DNA of 64,000 bases, from NCBI GenBank assembly GCA_029204225.1, contig MU831825.1, forward strand, positions 38,778 to 102,777, written 5' to 3'. The DNA is from Diphasiastrum complanatum. Lineage: Eukaryota > Streptophyta > Lycopodiopsida > Lycopodiales > Lycopodiaceae. The first letter of the stretch is position 1. Each line of letters starts with the position of its first letter. This document shows, piece after piece, positions 1-9,844 of the stretch. A program made the translations under genes and the position numbers. Below the pieces are notes generated by a model that saw nothing but the letters and a program-made list of their open reading frames with translations, was not told where the DNA came from and made no database searches.

Positions 1-275
1 CTGGTCATATGTTGAGTGGCTCCAAAATCGAGAAACCAAGCATTATTGACATGCACTTTCTAATCGTTGATCATAAACGCTCTTTCATCCATGTCTTGAA
101 CAGGGGATTGTGAGGACATTGCAACTACATTCACCTGTTGATCCAATTGCTTCTTGTTGGCGTTCTTTCAATATCCCGCAATCGTGAATCTCATGATTAG
201 TGCAATACTTACAAAACATCTTCTTCAACTGTGGATCCGATAATTGCTCTTGACTCTGTGTCAGCTTCTGATTCG
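1..275 (-). pseudogene. Copia A1 zinc knuckle and protease start
   Basis: Minus-strand continuation of A1 gag after the integrase block. NQKLTQSQEQLSDPQ leads into a CCHC-like knuckle, MFCKYCTNHEIHDC, which lacks residues between the second Cys and the His compared with CRYCKRNNHEIKDC in copy A3. The last 45 bases encode FLDFGATQHM, the aspartic protease active site with the usual DSG changed to DFG. The rest of the element lies outside the window. Confidence 0.7.
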
Positions 276-685
276 ATAAAAATTGTTTCGGGTAGCTGAG
301 CATTCGATAGCATTGTTCGTGCTGCATCAAGCAATGTCGGTTTTTCCTTTCGGCTACTCCATTCTGCTATGGGGTGTAGCTGGAGGTGAACTGATGATGT
401 ATGTTGCACGAATATAGATAGTCGGACATTTCGTCTGACATGTATTCTTCCCCACAATCTGTGTGTAGGGTCTTGAGTTTTCGACCAGTCTGTGTCTCAA
501 CAAACTACTTGAATTCTTTGAAGCAATTGAATGTCTCAGACTTGTTCTTGATGACATTGTCCTAGTGAATCTTGAATAGTCATCGATAAAAGTGGTAAAA
601 TATAGTGCAGAAGCTAGAGAGGGTGTGCTCATAGGGCCACACCCATAGATCACTATGCATCAATTCGAGCCTTTCTTCTTCAGAC
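275..685 (-). pseudogene. Copia A1 displaced integrase fragment
   Basis: Integrase core piece on the minus strand. It opens with ELMHSDLW, followed by FTTFIDDYSRFT (the stretch between the first two catalytic acids) and then, in shifting frames, SSYTP, an NGVAER-like block and DAARTMLSNAQLPET, which belongs just after the third catalytic residue. It is flanked by gag on its 5' side and by the zinc knuckle on its 3' side instead of following protease. Junctions fall near 685 (an A-rich AAGAAGAAA stretch shared by both partners) and near 275. It cannot give a functional protein in this position. Confidence 0.75.
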
Positions 686-689
686 ATTT

Positions 690-1300
690 AGAGCCTTTGT
701 CGACATATAGAGCATGTGATACTAAATTCGAAGAGCTGTCTACACTTCTTCGATTGTCTTCCTGTAGCAACATAGCGATTACTCTAGAAAGAGTTAAATC
801 TAAGTGTATCGTTATGATTATCACCCAATTTGGTATGTAAGTGGCAGACACAATAGCAATGTCATAATTGCATCTTGATCGTCGATAGTTGATCTGACAT
901 CTACCATCTGCTGCAAGAAATTCTTGAACTGATTTATGTGATTTTGCAGCGAATCACCATTAGACATCTTGAGTGAGAAGAATTTTCTTCTAAGATGCAA
1001 CTTAGAACTCACGTCCCTCACATCATATAGTGTGCTTAGGATGTCCCATACGTCTTTCAAAGTTTGAGCTTCAGATACATGGCCAATCTGTGTATCTGAT
1101 ATATTGAGAATGATTAGCACGAAAGCTTTACCATCCTTCAATTTCCATCTTGAGTCGATTGTGTGGTCTTCAAGTTTCAAATCAATACTTGTGACAACAT
1201 CCCACAACTCATTGGCAATTAGCACAGTCTTCATCTTGAATTTCTACAAATCATAATTGGATCCATTTAGCATGTCTACTATGCGACCAACTTTGGTTTG
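690..1300 (-). pseudogene. Copia A1 gag (UBN2-type), broken
   Basis: Capsid-forming gag of Copia A1. The clearest stretch is 821-1234, with ELWDVVTSIDLKLED, LNISDTQIGHVSEAQ and KDVWDILSTLYDVRDVSSKL, which is the pattern of plant Copia gag (UBN2/Retrotran_gag_2). The same protein is continued in another frame by 660-851 (LTLSRVIAMLLQEDNRR). It matches the gag at 46.2-46.8 kb almost word for word. The frame change near 830 and loss of the start region make it a pseudogene. It stops being gag at about 690, where integrase sequence is joined on. Confidence 0.8.
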
Positions 1301-1418
1301 TGAATCCATCTGGAAGTTAGTCTATCGATAATCAAGATGATATATCGATGACCTAATAGTATCTGATAGTATCAGGACACTAATAGCATGCAACGCTCTT
1401 ATTGGAATCAATATATAA

Positions 1419-1432
1419 GCTTTGATACCATG
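1419..1432 (-). other. Copia A1 primer-binding site
   Basis: On the minus strand this reads as a TGGTATCAAAGC-type site next to an LTR ending in CCAACA. It is complementary to the 3' end of initiator tRNA-Met, the usual primer of plant Copia reverse transcription. Position and sequence match the primer sites of copies A2 and A3. Confidence 0.75.
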
Positions 1433-1497
1433 TTGGAGAAAAAAAGAATGCCTAGATAGAGAAAAATTGCATTCAATAGATGCTACTATCGGGCCTT

Positions 1498-2477
1498 GAA
1501 GCACCTGAGTCAATGTACCAACCACCTGTTGTAGCTTGTGAAGCCAATGCAACAGAGAATAACTCAGCTTGCCTTATGTCACTCTGCTCCTCTCTAGCAA
1601 CACTCTCAACAACATTTCCTCCTTGCTTCTTTGTGCCCTTCTTTTGGTCTGCAAGCTTCTTCCTGCACTCAAAAGCAAAGTGTCCATATTTACCACAGTA
1701 ATTGCAATTCCCCTTCCTTTGAGGTGTGGAAGAAGTATTCGAGGAGGGTTGTGCTTCTGACATCTGCAAGTTCTCCATTCCTTGCTCAAGTGTTTGTGGT
1801 GTTCCTTTGTTCTTGCCTTTACCTTTCTTCTTATCCTTAGCTGGATTTTGCTTCTTCTTAGAAGCAAAGGCATGCTCCTGGAAATCTTCCCTCTTGGAGA
1901 GATTAACTCTCCTCATCTCCTCCTGTAACAAGAGACCATAGACTTCTTCATAGGTAGGGATCTTCTCTCTCACTGATATCATCATCACAAAGTTCTGATA
2001 AGCATATGACAAGCTATTCAGAACTATTGGCACCAAGTCTTTGTCAACAATAGACTCTCCAAGTACAGAAAGCTGATATCTAATATCCTGAATCTTAGTA
2101 AGATGATCAGTAACTGTCTCCCCTGTCTCCATTTTGAGAGTATACAACTTGTTCTTCAAGTAGAGAAACCTGGTTGTACTTGCTGTCTCATACAATGCAC
2201 AAAGAATGTGCCATGCATCCACAGGCCCTTTGGCTGACCTGATTAGAGGAATCACATTATCCCTCACTAACATGTTGATGATTCTGTGTGCCTTTTCCCC
2301 TCTCTTGATATAGTCCTTAAGTTCAAGTTCAGATGTTGGAACAGGCTCCTCACCTGTCACAAGCTTCCAACATTCTTTGTCTTCAAGAATGTTCTTGATC
2401 TTGAATTTCCATATGCTAAAGTTAGTGCCATCAAGCCGGCTGGCTTCACTCAGCATGCTCTCTGCAAGACTAGACAT
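1498..2477 (-). CDS. Copia B Gag polyprotein, start of protease
   Basis: Structural gag of a Copia retrotransposon, open for about 325 codons from Met at 2477; an in-frame Met at 2525 is also possible. Order: N-terminal LDGTNFSIWKFKI motif, UBN2-type capsid region (KGPVDAWHILCALYET, LKNKLYTLKMETGETV), a lysine-rich stretch (KKGKGKNKG), a complete CCHC zinc knuckle (CNYCGKYGHFAFEC), and the protease active-site start WYIDSGAS. Downstream protease, integrase and RT are missing because the A1 fragment is joined at about 1484-1498. Gag is the best-preserved part. No role for the host is suggested. Confidence 0.85.
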
Positions 2478-2900
2478 AGCTGGATAGAAATAAAACACAA
2501 AAGGCAAACTGGGGTTTTCACCCAACTAGGGTATGCAGCCACTTGCTCAATAACCCTCAGCTTCTGAATTTGAAACTATCCCCCTGTATGGCTGTCCTAG
2601 CCCTTGTCCAAGATCCACTCAGAACTTTCACTGAAGTCCCCACTGTAGAAAGCGCCCTCCTACATTCCTGGCTGTCCAAAAAGACTCAAAAATTTTTGTC
2701 TCAAATTAGAAAGTTTTTGGCTCCCTGTACTCCCCTTGCCAACAGTACTCCAACCATGCAGATAGCACAGAGATCAGATGCCCCTACAAAAAGTGCTCCC
2801 TCCTCAAAGGTAAGCTGCTCTCCAGGAATGGCAGAAATCTGATCAAAAACAGGTCCAAGCTTTCACCACACCACAGGCAACATAACCTGCTCTGATACCA

Positions 2901-3219
2901 TGTCAAATTCCAAGGCCTAGCTATGGAGTATCATAACAGCATAGTAAGCACACTATGAAAGCTTCAGAAAACCAGCTATGGAGTAGAACACAAAAGCAAG
3001 AGAGAGAGGACTTCAAAGCTCACACAACATGAATGAATATTCAAAGTGTAGTAGGGCGTGGAAACCCCTCCAAAGTTTGGGCTACATATAGCATGTTATG
3101 TATAGAGGTGGTGTCTTGCTAATTCTAGCTCTAGAACCCACATGGGTCCTTAACCTACTTGGTTTACTTGCCTAATTAGCACAAGTGGGGTGTACTATGT
3201 ACGTGTCTTGCACCTTACA
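2901..3219 (-). repeat. Probable Copia B 5' LTR
   Basis: The block begins with TG directly beside the primer site and ends in CA at 3219 on the plus strand, about 319 bases. No second copy lies in the window, so the outer end is an estimate from the TG..CA rule and typical Copia LTR size. Confidence 0.5.
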
Positions 3220-3429
3220 AATAAAGAGAGTTGCACTTTAGCCCTACCTTAAGAGTTCCTGGACAAGTTGGAGGAGCACGTTTGCACTTGCATAACTTGA
3301 GCCCTCAGCCTTGCATAATCAATCATCTTAGATTTTGATTGATTTCCAATGCCATGTTTTTCATTTTCCATCCTCAATCATGAATATTCATGTTGGATTC
3401 TCCATTTTTTACAAGTTTGAGGAATAAGA
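3220..3429. other. No gene seen
   Basis: AT-rich sequence between the Copia B LTR and a Gypsy RT relic. No ORF, repeat or RNA gene is recognisable. Confidence 0.5.
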
Positions 3430-3605
3430 GGCATGTATATGACCTCTTTTCGAGCCTCTGATGGCAATTAAAAATGTAAAGTCATGCCTTTTGGAGGCTG
3501 TAATGGTCTGTCTAATTTTCAGCATTTTATGAATCATTTTGTTTTCAGATCTTATTGATAAATTTGTTGCCATCTATTTCAATGATCTCTGAGCATTTTG
3601 ATCCT
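3430..3605 (+). pseudogene. Gypsy reverse transcriptase relic
   Basis: A short plus-strand remnant of Ty3/Gypsy RT. It reads TSFRASDG, a stop, then KVMPFGGCNGLSNFQHFMNH and, after a frameshift, LIDKFVAIYFNDL. This corresponds to the conserved block in which Gypsy RTs have an AFRT..G motif, a VMPFGLxNAPxTFQ motif and the YxDD catalytic box. The catalytic box reads YFND, so the first catalytic Asp is replaced by Asn, and there are stop and frame lesions. Only about 175 bases remain. It is unrelated in position to the younger Gypsy element starting at 4585. Confidence 0.7.
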
Positions 3606-4584
3606 CTTATCATTCTTCTCCAAGATATGATCTACATCAAAGAAAAAAGGGTATGGGCAGCTTGATATTGGAAATTTCAATTTTCTCCTTCAATCTATCA
3701 ATTTAAGGTATTTCCCTTAGCCTTTCCAGAGTTCTCTATTTGTGATTCTTGTAGGTACTTGGTCTAGCCAGCCATTTGCGATAACCTATTTGTGATTGTT
3801 TCCACCTCATAGATCCATAACACCTTTTTGTTTAAGGCCCCTATCCTTTAGAGTAGGTCATTATGCGGTTGAATCTAGTTTTAAGATTGGGGGATTTTGG
3901 GCCATACATAACTATAGCTTATTATTCATAAATTCATCATAACATTTTCTGAATGGGTATTGCTATAGCTGACAAATCTGCTTACGCACTACAATATATA
4001 TCGGCCATAGGGTTCTCATTTCGCCTGGTTGATTGTTGAGACTTATGTTCACAGCTTTGGGAAATGGTAGAAACAAGAAACAATGATTGAAAAATGGGAT
4101 ATAGGAAACAAGCAAACACCACACCATCACAAATGCAAACTAGTGCACAATAGTGCATGTAGAAGAGAGGAAGAGAGAGATTCACACTGCAAGGGAGAGG
4201 AAATATGTTGAAAAGAAAGTCAACAAGAATCGTAGATCTTTACTTAAAAGGGAAGAGTTTGGCCTTTGAAAAATTGATGCCTTTTGTTACGGGGAAACAC
4301 ATTTCCCCATAAGAGGAAACATGTCCTCATAATCTCTCCCCAAGAAATTGGGCCGTTTGTCCAATTGGGGAAGAGTTGTCAAAAACATGTTCTCCCATGA
4401 TTATGCTAGGATTTAATATACCTATAGCTTTGTAGATCAACTTTAGTTTAGCACACATCACATTTTAGTTGCTCGACACTCTTAGATGATGTCCATTAAA
4501 GTTTGTTTGTGTGATCGATTGATTATCTCATTGAACGTGCATTACTTATCAACTTATCGATTTTCAAGGTTGTTTTGCACATAA
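3606..4584. other. No gene seen
   Basis: AT-rich DNA between the RT relic and the Gypsy LTR. Short ORFs are present but none shows a recognisable domain. A pair of CCCCAT/ATGGGG-like blocks near 4300-4320 and 4390 is too short to interpret. Confidence 0.4.
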
Positions 4585-5187
4585 CTCGTGCTCTTGCCGC
4601 ACTTGTTGATTCCTCTACATCAGCTGTTGCTCCAGTTGTTACTACACCAGATGCTGTTCCAGTTGATCCTACAGGGCTTGCTATTACTTGATCCGGTCCT
4701 TTATGGCAGTTGGGTCTTATTTTTGTGTCGGGGAGAGTTATGGACTCGGCTCATTACATTCGCCATGTCCATTTACATTTACTTTATTTTATGCATAAGC
4801 AGGCTTTGGGCCCTTTCTTATTCATTATTTGACATTTAGACTATATGGTTGGCCTTGGGCCCTATTATTGACATTTAGACCATACTATTGGCCTTGGGCC
4901 CTATGATTCACTATATTGGTTATTTGGTCATATTACTGAGAGTGGGGGCCTTCTTGGAGGGCGCACTATTTTCCCTCTCAGTTTGGCCCTAGCCACTGGA
5001 AGCTTCCTTTTAGGGCTTCCTCTTGGCTATAAGTAGGGATTCTGTGTCATTTGTTACTTGGCTTATGATATGATCTCCTTCTTTAGTCTCTTTAAGCTTT
5101 CTCTCTCCTGCTTTCTAGGGTTAAGTCTTGCTTATGTGATGCTTTCATAGACTAAATCTAGATCAGCCGTGGCTACGTTCATAACTT
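4585..5187 (+). repeat. Gypsy left LTR
   Basis: Direct repeat of 9248-9840. Shared sequence begins at CTCGTGCTCTTGCCGC and ends at TTCATAACTT. It contains repeated GGCCTTGGGCCC blocks (about 4850-4900) and a CTATAAGTAGGGATTC stretch near 5030 that could be the promoter TATA region. The first about 110 bases duplicate the 3' end of the pol reading frame. Confidence 0.9.
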
Positions 5188-5200
5188 GGTATCAGAGCAC
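5187..5200 (+). other. Gypsy primer-binding site
   Basis: TGGTATCAGAGCAC follows the left LTR directly. It is complementary to the 3' end of plant initiator tRNA-Met, the standard primer of this class. Confidence 0.9.
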
Positions 5201-5592
5201 TTTCCTGAGCATCTCCATTGAGCAGATTTTTCTCTCACAGGAGGGCGCCCATCTTCAGCTTGGATCTTCACCATTTTTCAGCCGGATCTTCAGCATTTCT
5301 CCACACTTGTCTTGCCGATTTTCACGACGGATCGGAGAAGGACAGGCGCCCACTTGCTGCCCATTTCTAGCACCCTCTTGCTGGCTGCCTACCGCTGCAT
5401 TTTCAGCCTTTTTCATCCCCTATTTCGGGCGCCCTACTGCCTCCTATTTGCTGCCCTATTGGGCGCCCCCATGCTTGCTGACCAGCGCCCTACTGCTCCT
5501 TCCTTTGCTGAAAATTTCCGCTTTTTGCTGCCCCTATTCGCCACCTTCCATCAACGAGTCATTCCGGACCTTTAGATGAACAGTTTGCTGAT

Positions 5593-6141
5593 ATGTGTGA
5601 CTCTCTTACTCTCCTCAGTAGTCGTTTCGACCAAATGATGACCAGTTTTACCACTCTACAGGCCGGCTTTGCCACTATGCAGTCACAGATTGATTCCTTA
5701 CAGCCACATGGACCTGGCAAAGCCCCTGTTCATTCATCATTTGGGTCTCCATTTGGACTTCCATCCTCGTCTACTTCCTTTGGCGGTGGGCCTCATTTTC
5801 CACCTAACCCACCACCCGGTTTTCCACGTCCTACAGCCCCTCTTCTTTCCGTCCACCCACACTTGTTGAGGCCATGTCCCTTGCTAGTACTTTACAGCAT
5901 AAGTACCCTGATCCTGCTCCCTTTCGCTTTCCCAACCCCGTCCATCTCTTTCACCTCTACCATCTCCGGCCCCATCTGGTCACTTGCTGGTATTGATTCT
6001 CAGGCAGATTTCCAGCTGATCAGCGGGAAGCAGTTTATCCGCAGCCTACCTAGGGCTCATTGTGCAACTTTATTATGTGTTCAGCGTGCTGCAGCAGATT
6101 CTCCAGTGACTACCTCTCCTCCAGCAGCTGTTCCTCAGTGA
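5593..6141 (+). pseudogene. Gypsy gag remnant joined to pol leader
   Basis: The first half encodes a gag-like N-terminus: a heptad-like stretch (SSRFDQMMTSFTTLQAGFA, then MQSQIDSLQ) and a Gly/Pro/Phe-rich linker (FGGGPHFPPNPPPGF). Chromovirus gags open this way, but the capsid domain, CCHC knuckle and protease that should follow are missing. From about residue 130 the text (IDSQADFQLISGKQFIRSL) is pol-side leader, normally found downstream of the protease. This shows a large internal deletion. The frame ends at 6141, where the RT continues in another frame. Confidence 0.7.
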
Positions 6142-6142
6142 T

Positions 6143-8411
6143 CTCTGACTTATTACATCAATATGCATTTGTCTTTTCAGAACCTACGACGCTACCACCA
6201 TTACGTGATGTGAACCACCATATTGATTTGCGTCCTGGTTCTGCTCCTCCCTCCCGGCCTCCTTACCGTATGTCTAAGTCTGAGCGTGATGAGGTTGAGC
6301 TTCAGATTACTGCTTTACTAGATCAGGGCCTTATTGTTCCTATTCACAGTCCTTTTGGTGCCCCTGTTCTCCTTGTCAGTAAGAAAGATGGTTCCAAACG
6401 CCTCTGCATTGATTATCGTGCCCTCAATAAGTTGACCATCTGTAACCAGTATCCTATTCCTCACATGGAGGATCTCTTTGACCAGTTAGGCACCTCTCAT
6501 CTTTTCTCTAAGATAGACTTACGTTCCGGCTATCACCAGATTAGGATGCATCCTTCGGACGAACACAAGACTGCGTTTCGTACCCATCTTGGTTTGTATG
6601 AGTTTCGTGTTCTTCCTTTTGGTGTTACTAATGGTCCACCTACGTTCCAGAATGTGATGAATAACATCATGCGTCCTCTCCTTGGTCGTTGTGTTTTAGT
6701 TTATTTTGATGATATTCTTGTTTTTAGTAAGACTCTTGATGAGCATGTGTTACATCTTTCATCTGTTTTTCAATTGCTTGTTCATCACCAATTGTTTGCT
6801 AAACTTTCTAAGTGTTCCTTTGCTGTTGTTGAGATTGAGTTTTTAGGATTTCTCATTTGTGATGATCGTATTCATTTGGACCCTCATAAGGTTCGGGCAA
6901 TCGCTGATTGGCCTGTTCCCACAGATGTCCACCATGTTCGTATGTTTCTTGGTCTCGCTACTCACCTTCGTCGTCCTGTTCCTCACTTTGCCACTGTGGC
7001 TGCCCCTCTTCATGCCCTTTTGAAGAAGTCTAGTGCTTTTGTTTGGACTTCTGATTGTCAGTTCGCCTTTGACACTCTTCGTCGTGCTGTTGTGGAGGCC
7101 TCTGTCCTGTGTTTACCACAGTTTGATCAGAAATTTATTGTTGAGACCGATGCTAGTAATGTTGGTTTGGGTGCCTTGCTTCGTCAGTCTCAGTGTATTA
7201 TTGCTTATGAGTCGCGTCGTTTACGCTCTTATGAGCAACGTTATTCTGTCCATGAGAAAGAGCTTCTTGCCATTATCTATGCTCTTAAGAAGTGGCGCCA
7301 TTACCTGTACCGTGTTCCTTTTGATATCGTTACTGATCATCAGTCCTTACGTTATCTCTTCTCCCAGCGTGATCTTAGTGATCGTCAGTTTCGTTGGTTG
7401 CAGTTTTTACAATCTTTTGATTTTTCTATTTTGTATCGTCCTGGTCGTGCTAACACTGCTGCTGACGCATTGTCTAGACTTCCTGCTTTATTGAATACCC
7501 TTGTTGCCACAATCCCTTCCTGGTTTGATGATCTTCCATCTGCTTATCTTACATGTTCTGATTTTCGTGATGTTTATAGTTCTGCTCCACCTATGTCGTC
7601 TTCACCTCATCAGGCTTATTCCATTGTTGACCATCGTGTTTATCATTATGGTTTTCTTTGTATTCCTAGTTCTTTGGGTATCCGTTCTCAGTTGTTGTCG
7701 GATGCTCATTCGTCCCCAGTTGGGGATCATTTTGGTTTTCAGAAGTCTTATGCTCGTCTTAAGAATCATTTCTATTGGCCATCCATTAGGAAAGAGCTTG
7801 TTGTACTTATTCGTACCTGTCCTTTCTGCTTACGTAATAAGTACTCCCGTGCTAAGTCCGCTGGTTTGCTTCAGAGTTGGCCTATTCCTCACCGCCAATG
7901 GACTGATATTTCTATGGACTTCATCATTGGCCTTCCCCGCACCCGTCGTGGCCACGATTCATGTATGGTGGTAGTTGACAAGTTCTCAAAACAGGCACAT
8001 TTCATACCCGTCCGCAGTACTATCACAGCAGAGCAGTGTGCACGCTTGTTCCTTTCAGAGATATTTCGCCTACATGGGTTTCCTCGTACTATCCTTTCTG
8101 ATCGGGATAGTAAGTTTACATCATTATTCTGGACAGAGCTTATGCGTATATTGGATGTACAGCTTTTTATGGGGTCTGCTTATCATTCTACTTCTGATGG
8201 GCAGTCTCAGGTCCTTAACAGGATCCTTGAGGATTATTTGCGCCATTTTGTTACTCCTTTTGGGAAGGATTGGGATCAACACTTATGTTTGGCAGAGTAT
8301 AGCTATAACAGCTCTGTTAGTACCAGCACCGCGTTGCACCATTTTTATTATCTCATGGTTATGCACCTCTTTTACCTGGTATTCCTCTTCCTCCCGAGGA
8401 TACACCTGTGA
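6143..8411 (+). CDS. Gypsy Pol: reverse transcriptase, RNase H, integrase (damaged)
   Basis: Open plus-strand frame of about 755 codons covering the enzymes that copy RNA to DNA and insert it. RT: LCIDYRALNKLT, KIDLRSGYHQIRM, the VLPFGVTNGPPTFQ box and intact catalytic VYFDDILVFSK. RNase H: VETDASNVGLGALL, YSVHEKELLAIIYALKKW and TDHQSL, giving the acidic residues. Integrase: HHCC zinc finger (H..H..CPFC), DISMDFI with the first catalytic Asp, LSDRDSKF with the second, and a third-position region near DGQSQVLNR, where the usual Glu of QTE is replaced by Val. After LCLAEYSYNSSVSTS the frame shifts (about 8330-8405) and continues at 8408. Protease is absent upstream. The nominal start Met at 6060 is only the frame opening. 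Confidence 0.9.
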
Positions 8412-8705
8412 CACTGTCTTCATTTCTATCAGGTGCTCGCGAGCTTATTCTCCAGGCCAGTTCCCATTTGCAGCAGGTCCAGCAGCGTTATCAGGCTTCA
8501 GTTGATCGTCATCGACGTCATGTTGAGTTTCATGTTGGCGATATGGTATATCTACGCCTACGGTTTGCACATCATCGTTTTTTTCAGGGCCATGCTTCTA
8601 CTGAGAAGCTTGCACCACGTTATTATGGGCCTTATTGTATATTGGAGGTTCTTAGTCCAGTTACATATCGTCTTCAGCTTCCTGCTTCCACACGTGCCTG
8701 TGATA
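8408..8705 (+). pseudogene. Gypsy integrase C-terminal domain (shifted frame)
   Basis: Continuation of integrase in a new frame: SSHLQQVQQRYQASVDRHRR, HVGDMVYLRLR, and the GPY/F-type module KLAPRYYGPYCILEVLSPVTYRL followed by LPAS. These features bind DNA non-specifically in chromovirus integrases. The protein breaks off at about 8705, where an unrelated insert begins, so the H-P-V-F-H-V segment expected next is missing. Confidence 0.8.
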
Positions 8706-9010
8706 TATTCCTAAGAGTCTCAAAATGTCAAAAAATAGTGTATTTTTTAGGACTTTTGAGTATGAATACCTATCAAATGGTGGTATAAACCTGTTGGATC
8801 TCATTATAAGTTTAAAGATATGATGGATTGCCTCTGATTTGAGCCATCATGCATCCAATTTGGTTGTGTGAGGCTTAGGCATCATGTTGAAGTTTTGCTT
8901 GTTGAAGGAGTCCAAGAATGCATTTTTTGCATGATCTAAGCCTATGATTGCTTGCTGGACCTGATAGAAGCCTCTATGCCATTCTAATGAACCTTACAAG
9001 AGTGCTTGTA
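8706..9010. other. Insert of about 300 bases in Gypsy integrase
   Basis: AT-rich sequence lying between the integrase C-terminal module and the chromodomain-like tail. It shows no similarity by eye to integrase or to other parts of the window. A clear target duplication or terminal inverted repeat was not found. It could be a small non-autonomous element or filler from a recombination event. Confidence 0.55.
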
Positions 9011-9018
9011 ACCTCTGA

Positions 9019-9354
9019 TTGGATGCATATTGGGCTGGAGATGATGATGCTCCTCGTGATGCTGAGTTTCCTACTGCACCGGATCTCTTTCCTTTATTAC
9101 CTGCTGCTATCCTTCAGGTGCGTTTGCATCATAGTCGACGCCGCCGGCAGATTCAGTTCCTAGTCCAGTGGGATGGTCGTCCTGTTGAGGAGGCCACATG
9201 GGAGCCTATTGATGTCTTTTATCATACACCGTCACTTGCGGATCAGGCTCGTGCTCTTGCCGCACTTGTTGATTCCTCTACATCAGTTGTTGCTCCAGTT
9301 GTTACTACACCAGATGCTGTTCCAATTGATCCTCCAGGGCTTGCTGTTACTTGA
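9019..9354 (+). pseudogene. Gypsy chromodomain-like C-terminal tail
   Basis: About 110 codons ending at the stop inside the right LTR. The core LHHSRRRRQIQFLVQWDG followed by EEATWEP is the chromodomain signature, with aromatic and acidic positions kept. In chromoviruses this module tethers integrase to heterochromatin. The reading frame continues about 100 bases into the right LTR before stopping (AVPIDPPGLAVT). It is cut off from integrase by the 8706-9010 insert. Confidence 0.85.
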
Positions 9355-9840
9355 TCCAGTCCTTTATGGCAGTTGGGTCTTATTTTTGTGTCGGGGAGAG
9401 TTATGGACTCGGCTCATTACATTCGCCATGTCCATTTACATTTACTTTACTTTATGCATAAGCAGGCTTTGGGCCCTTTTTTATTCATTATTTGACATTT
9501 AGACTATATGGTTGGCCTTGGGCCCTATTATTGATATTTAGACCATATTATTGGCCTTGGGCCCTATGATTCACTATATTGGTTATTTGGTCATATTACT
9601 GAGAGTGGGGGCCTTCTTGGAGGGCGCACTATTTTCCCTCTCAGTTTGGCCCTAGCCACTGGAAGCTTCCTTTTAGGGCTTCCTCTTGGCTATAAGTAGG
9701 GATTCTGTGTCATTTGTTACTTGGCTTATGATATGATCTCCTTCTTTAGTCTCTTTAAGCTTTCTCTCTCCTGCTTTCTAGGGTTAAGTCTTGCTTATTT
9801 CATAGACTAAATCTAGATCAGCCGTGGCTACGTTCATAAC
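9248..9840 (+). repeat. Gypsy right LTR
   Basis: Second copy of the 4585-5187 LTR, lacking 8 bases (GTGATGCT) near 9799. The other differences are mostly transitions. It is followed directly by the palindrome-rich mini-element at 9845. Confidence 0.9.
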
Positions 9841-9844
9841 TTAA

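Larger units (their letters stand above)
1..1483 (-). mobile_element. Copia element A1, 5' part with shuffled domains
   Basis: Minus-strand Ty1/Copia fragment that runs off the left window edge. Reading on the minus strand: a remnant of the LTR 3' end (1431-1483), the primer site (1419-1432), gag (about 1300-690), a block of integrase core (about 685-275), the zinc knuckle (about 275-100) and the protease start (45-1). The normal Copia order is gag, zinc knuckle, protease, integrase, so the integrase block is out of place. It belongs to the same family as copies A2 (20.5-22.5 kb) and A3 (45.25-48.4 kb), judged from the shared gag text ELWDVV and LNISDTQIGH and the zinc-knuckle lead-in NQKLTQSQ. 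The LTR is cut short where Copia B begins, so A1 is 5'-truncated or recombined. The reading frame shifts several times. Confidence 0.85.
1484..3219 (-). mobile_element. Copia element B, 5' part
   Basis: Minus-strand Copia fragment with a probable 5' LTR (about 2901-3219, opening TGTCAAATTCC on the plus strand; the outer end TTACA is my estimate), primer site at 2889-2902 (GCTCTGATACCATG on the plus strand), a leader of about 400 bases and an intact gag (2477-1498). The element stops just after the protease DSGAS motif, where A1 sequence begins. The gag family differs from A (it opens with LDGTNFSIWKFKI). No second LTR or pol was seen. Confidence 0.75.
4585..9840 (+). mobile_element. Chromodomain-type Ty3/Gypsy element, non-autonomous
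   Basis: About 5.26-kb plus-strand LTR retrotransposon. Left LTR 4585-5187, initiator tRNA-Met primer site at 5187-5200, truncated gag from 5593, pol (RT, RNase H, integrase) from about 6143 to 8705, a roughly 300-base foreign insert at 8706-9010, a chromodomain-like tail to 9354 and the right LTR 9248-9840. By eye the LTRs differ at about ten positions plus an 8-base deletion, near 98 percent identity, so insertion was recent. Most of gag, including any zinc knuckle, and the protease are absent, and the integrase is frameshifted, so it could move only with proteins supplied in trans. ATAACT occurs at both flanks and may include a target duplication, but the LTR ends are not clear enough to be sure. 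Confidence 0.88.

Noticed and set aside
4579-4586. Target-site duplication of the Gypsy element (ATAACT at both flanks)
   Set aside because: The same bases also follow the left LTR inside the element, so they may be part of the LTR; not counted as proven.
4588-4839. ORF in the left Gypsy LTR, repeated at 9173-9502
   Set aside because: Leucine-rich off-frame reading of the LTR; it does not match the chromodomain frame.
7033-8505. Plus-strand ORFs at 7033-7494, 7501-7974 and 7975-8505
   Set aside because: They are off-frame readings of the Gypsy pol gene; their hydrophobic text comes from the T-rich codon usage.
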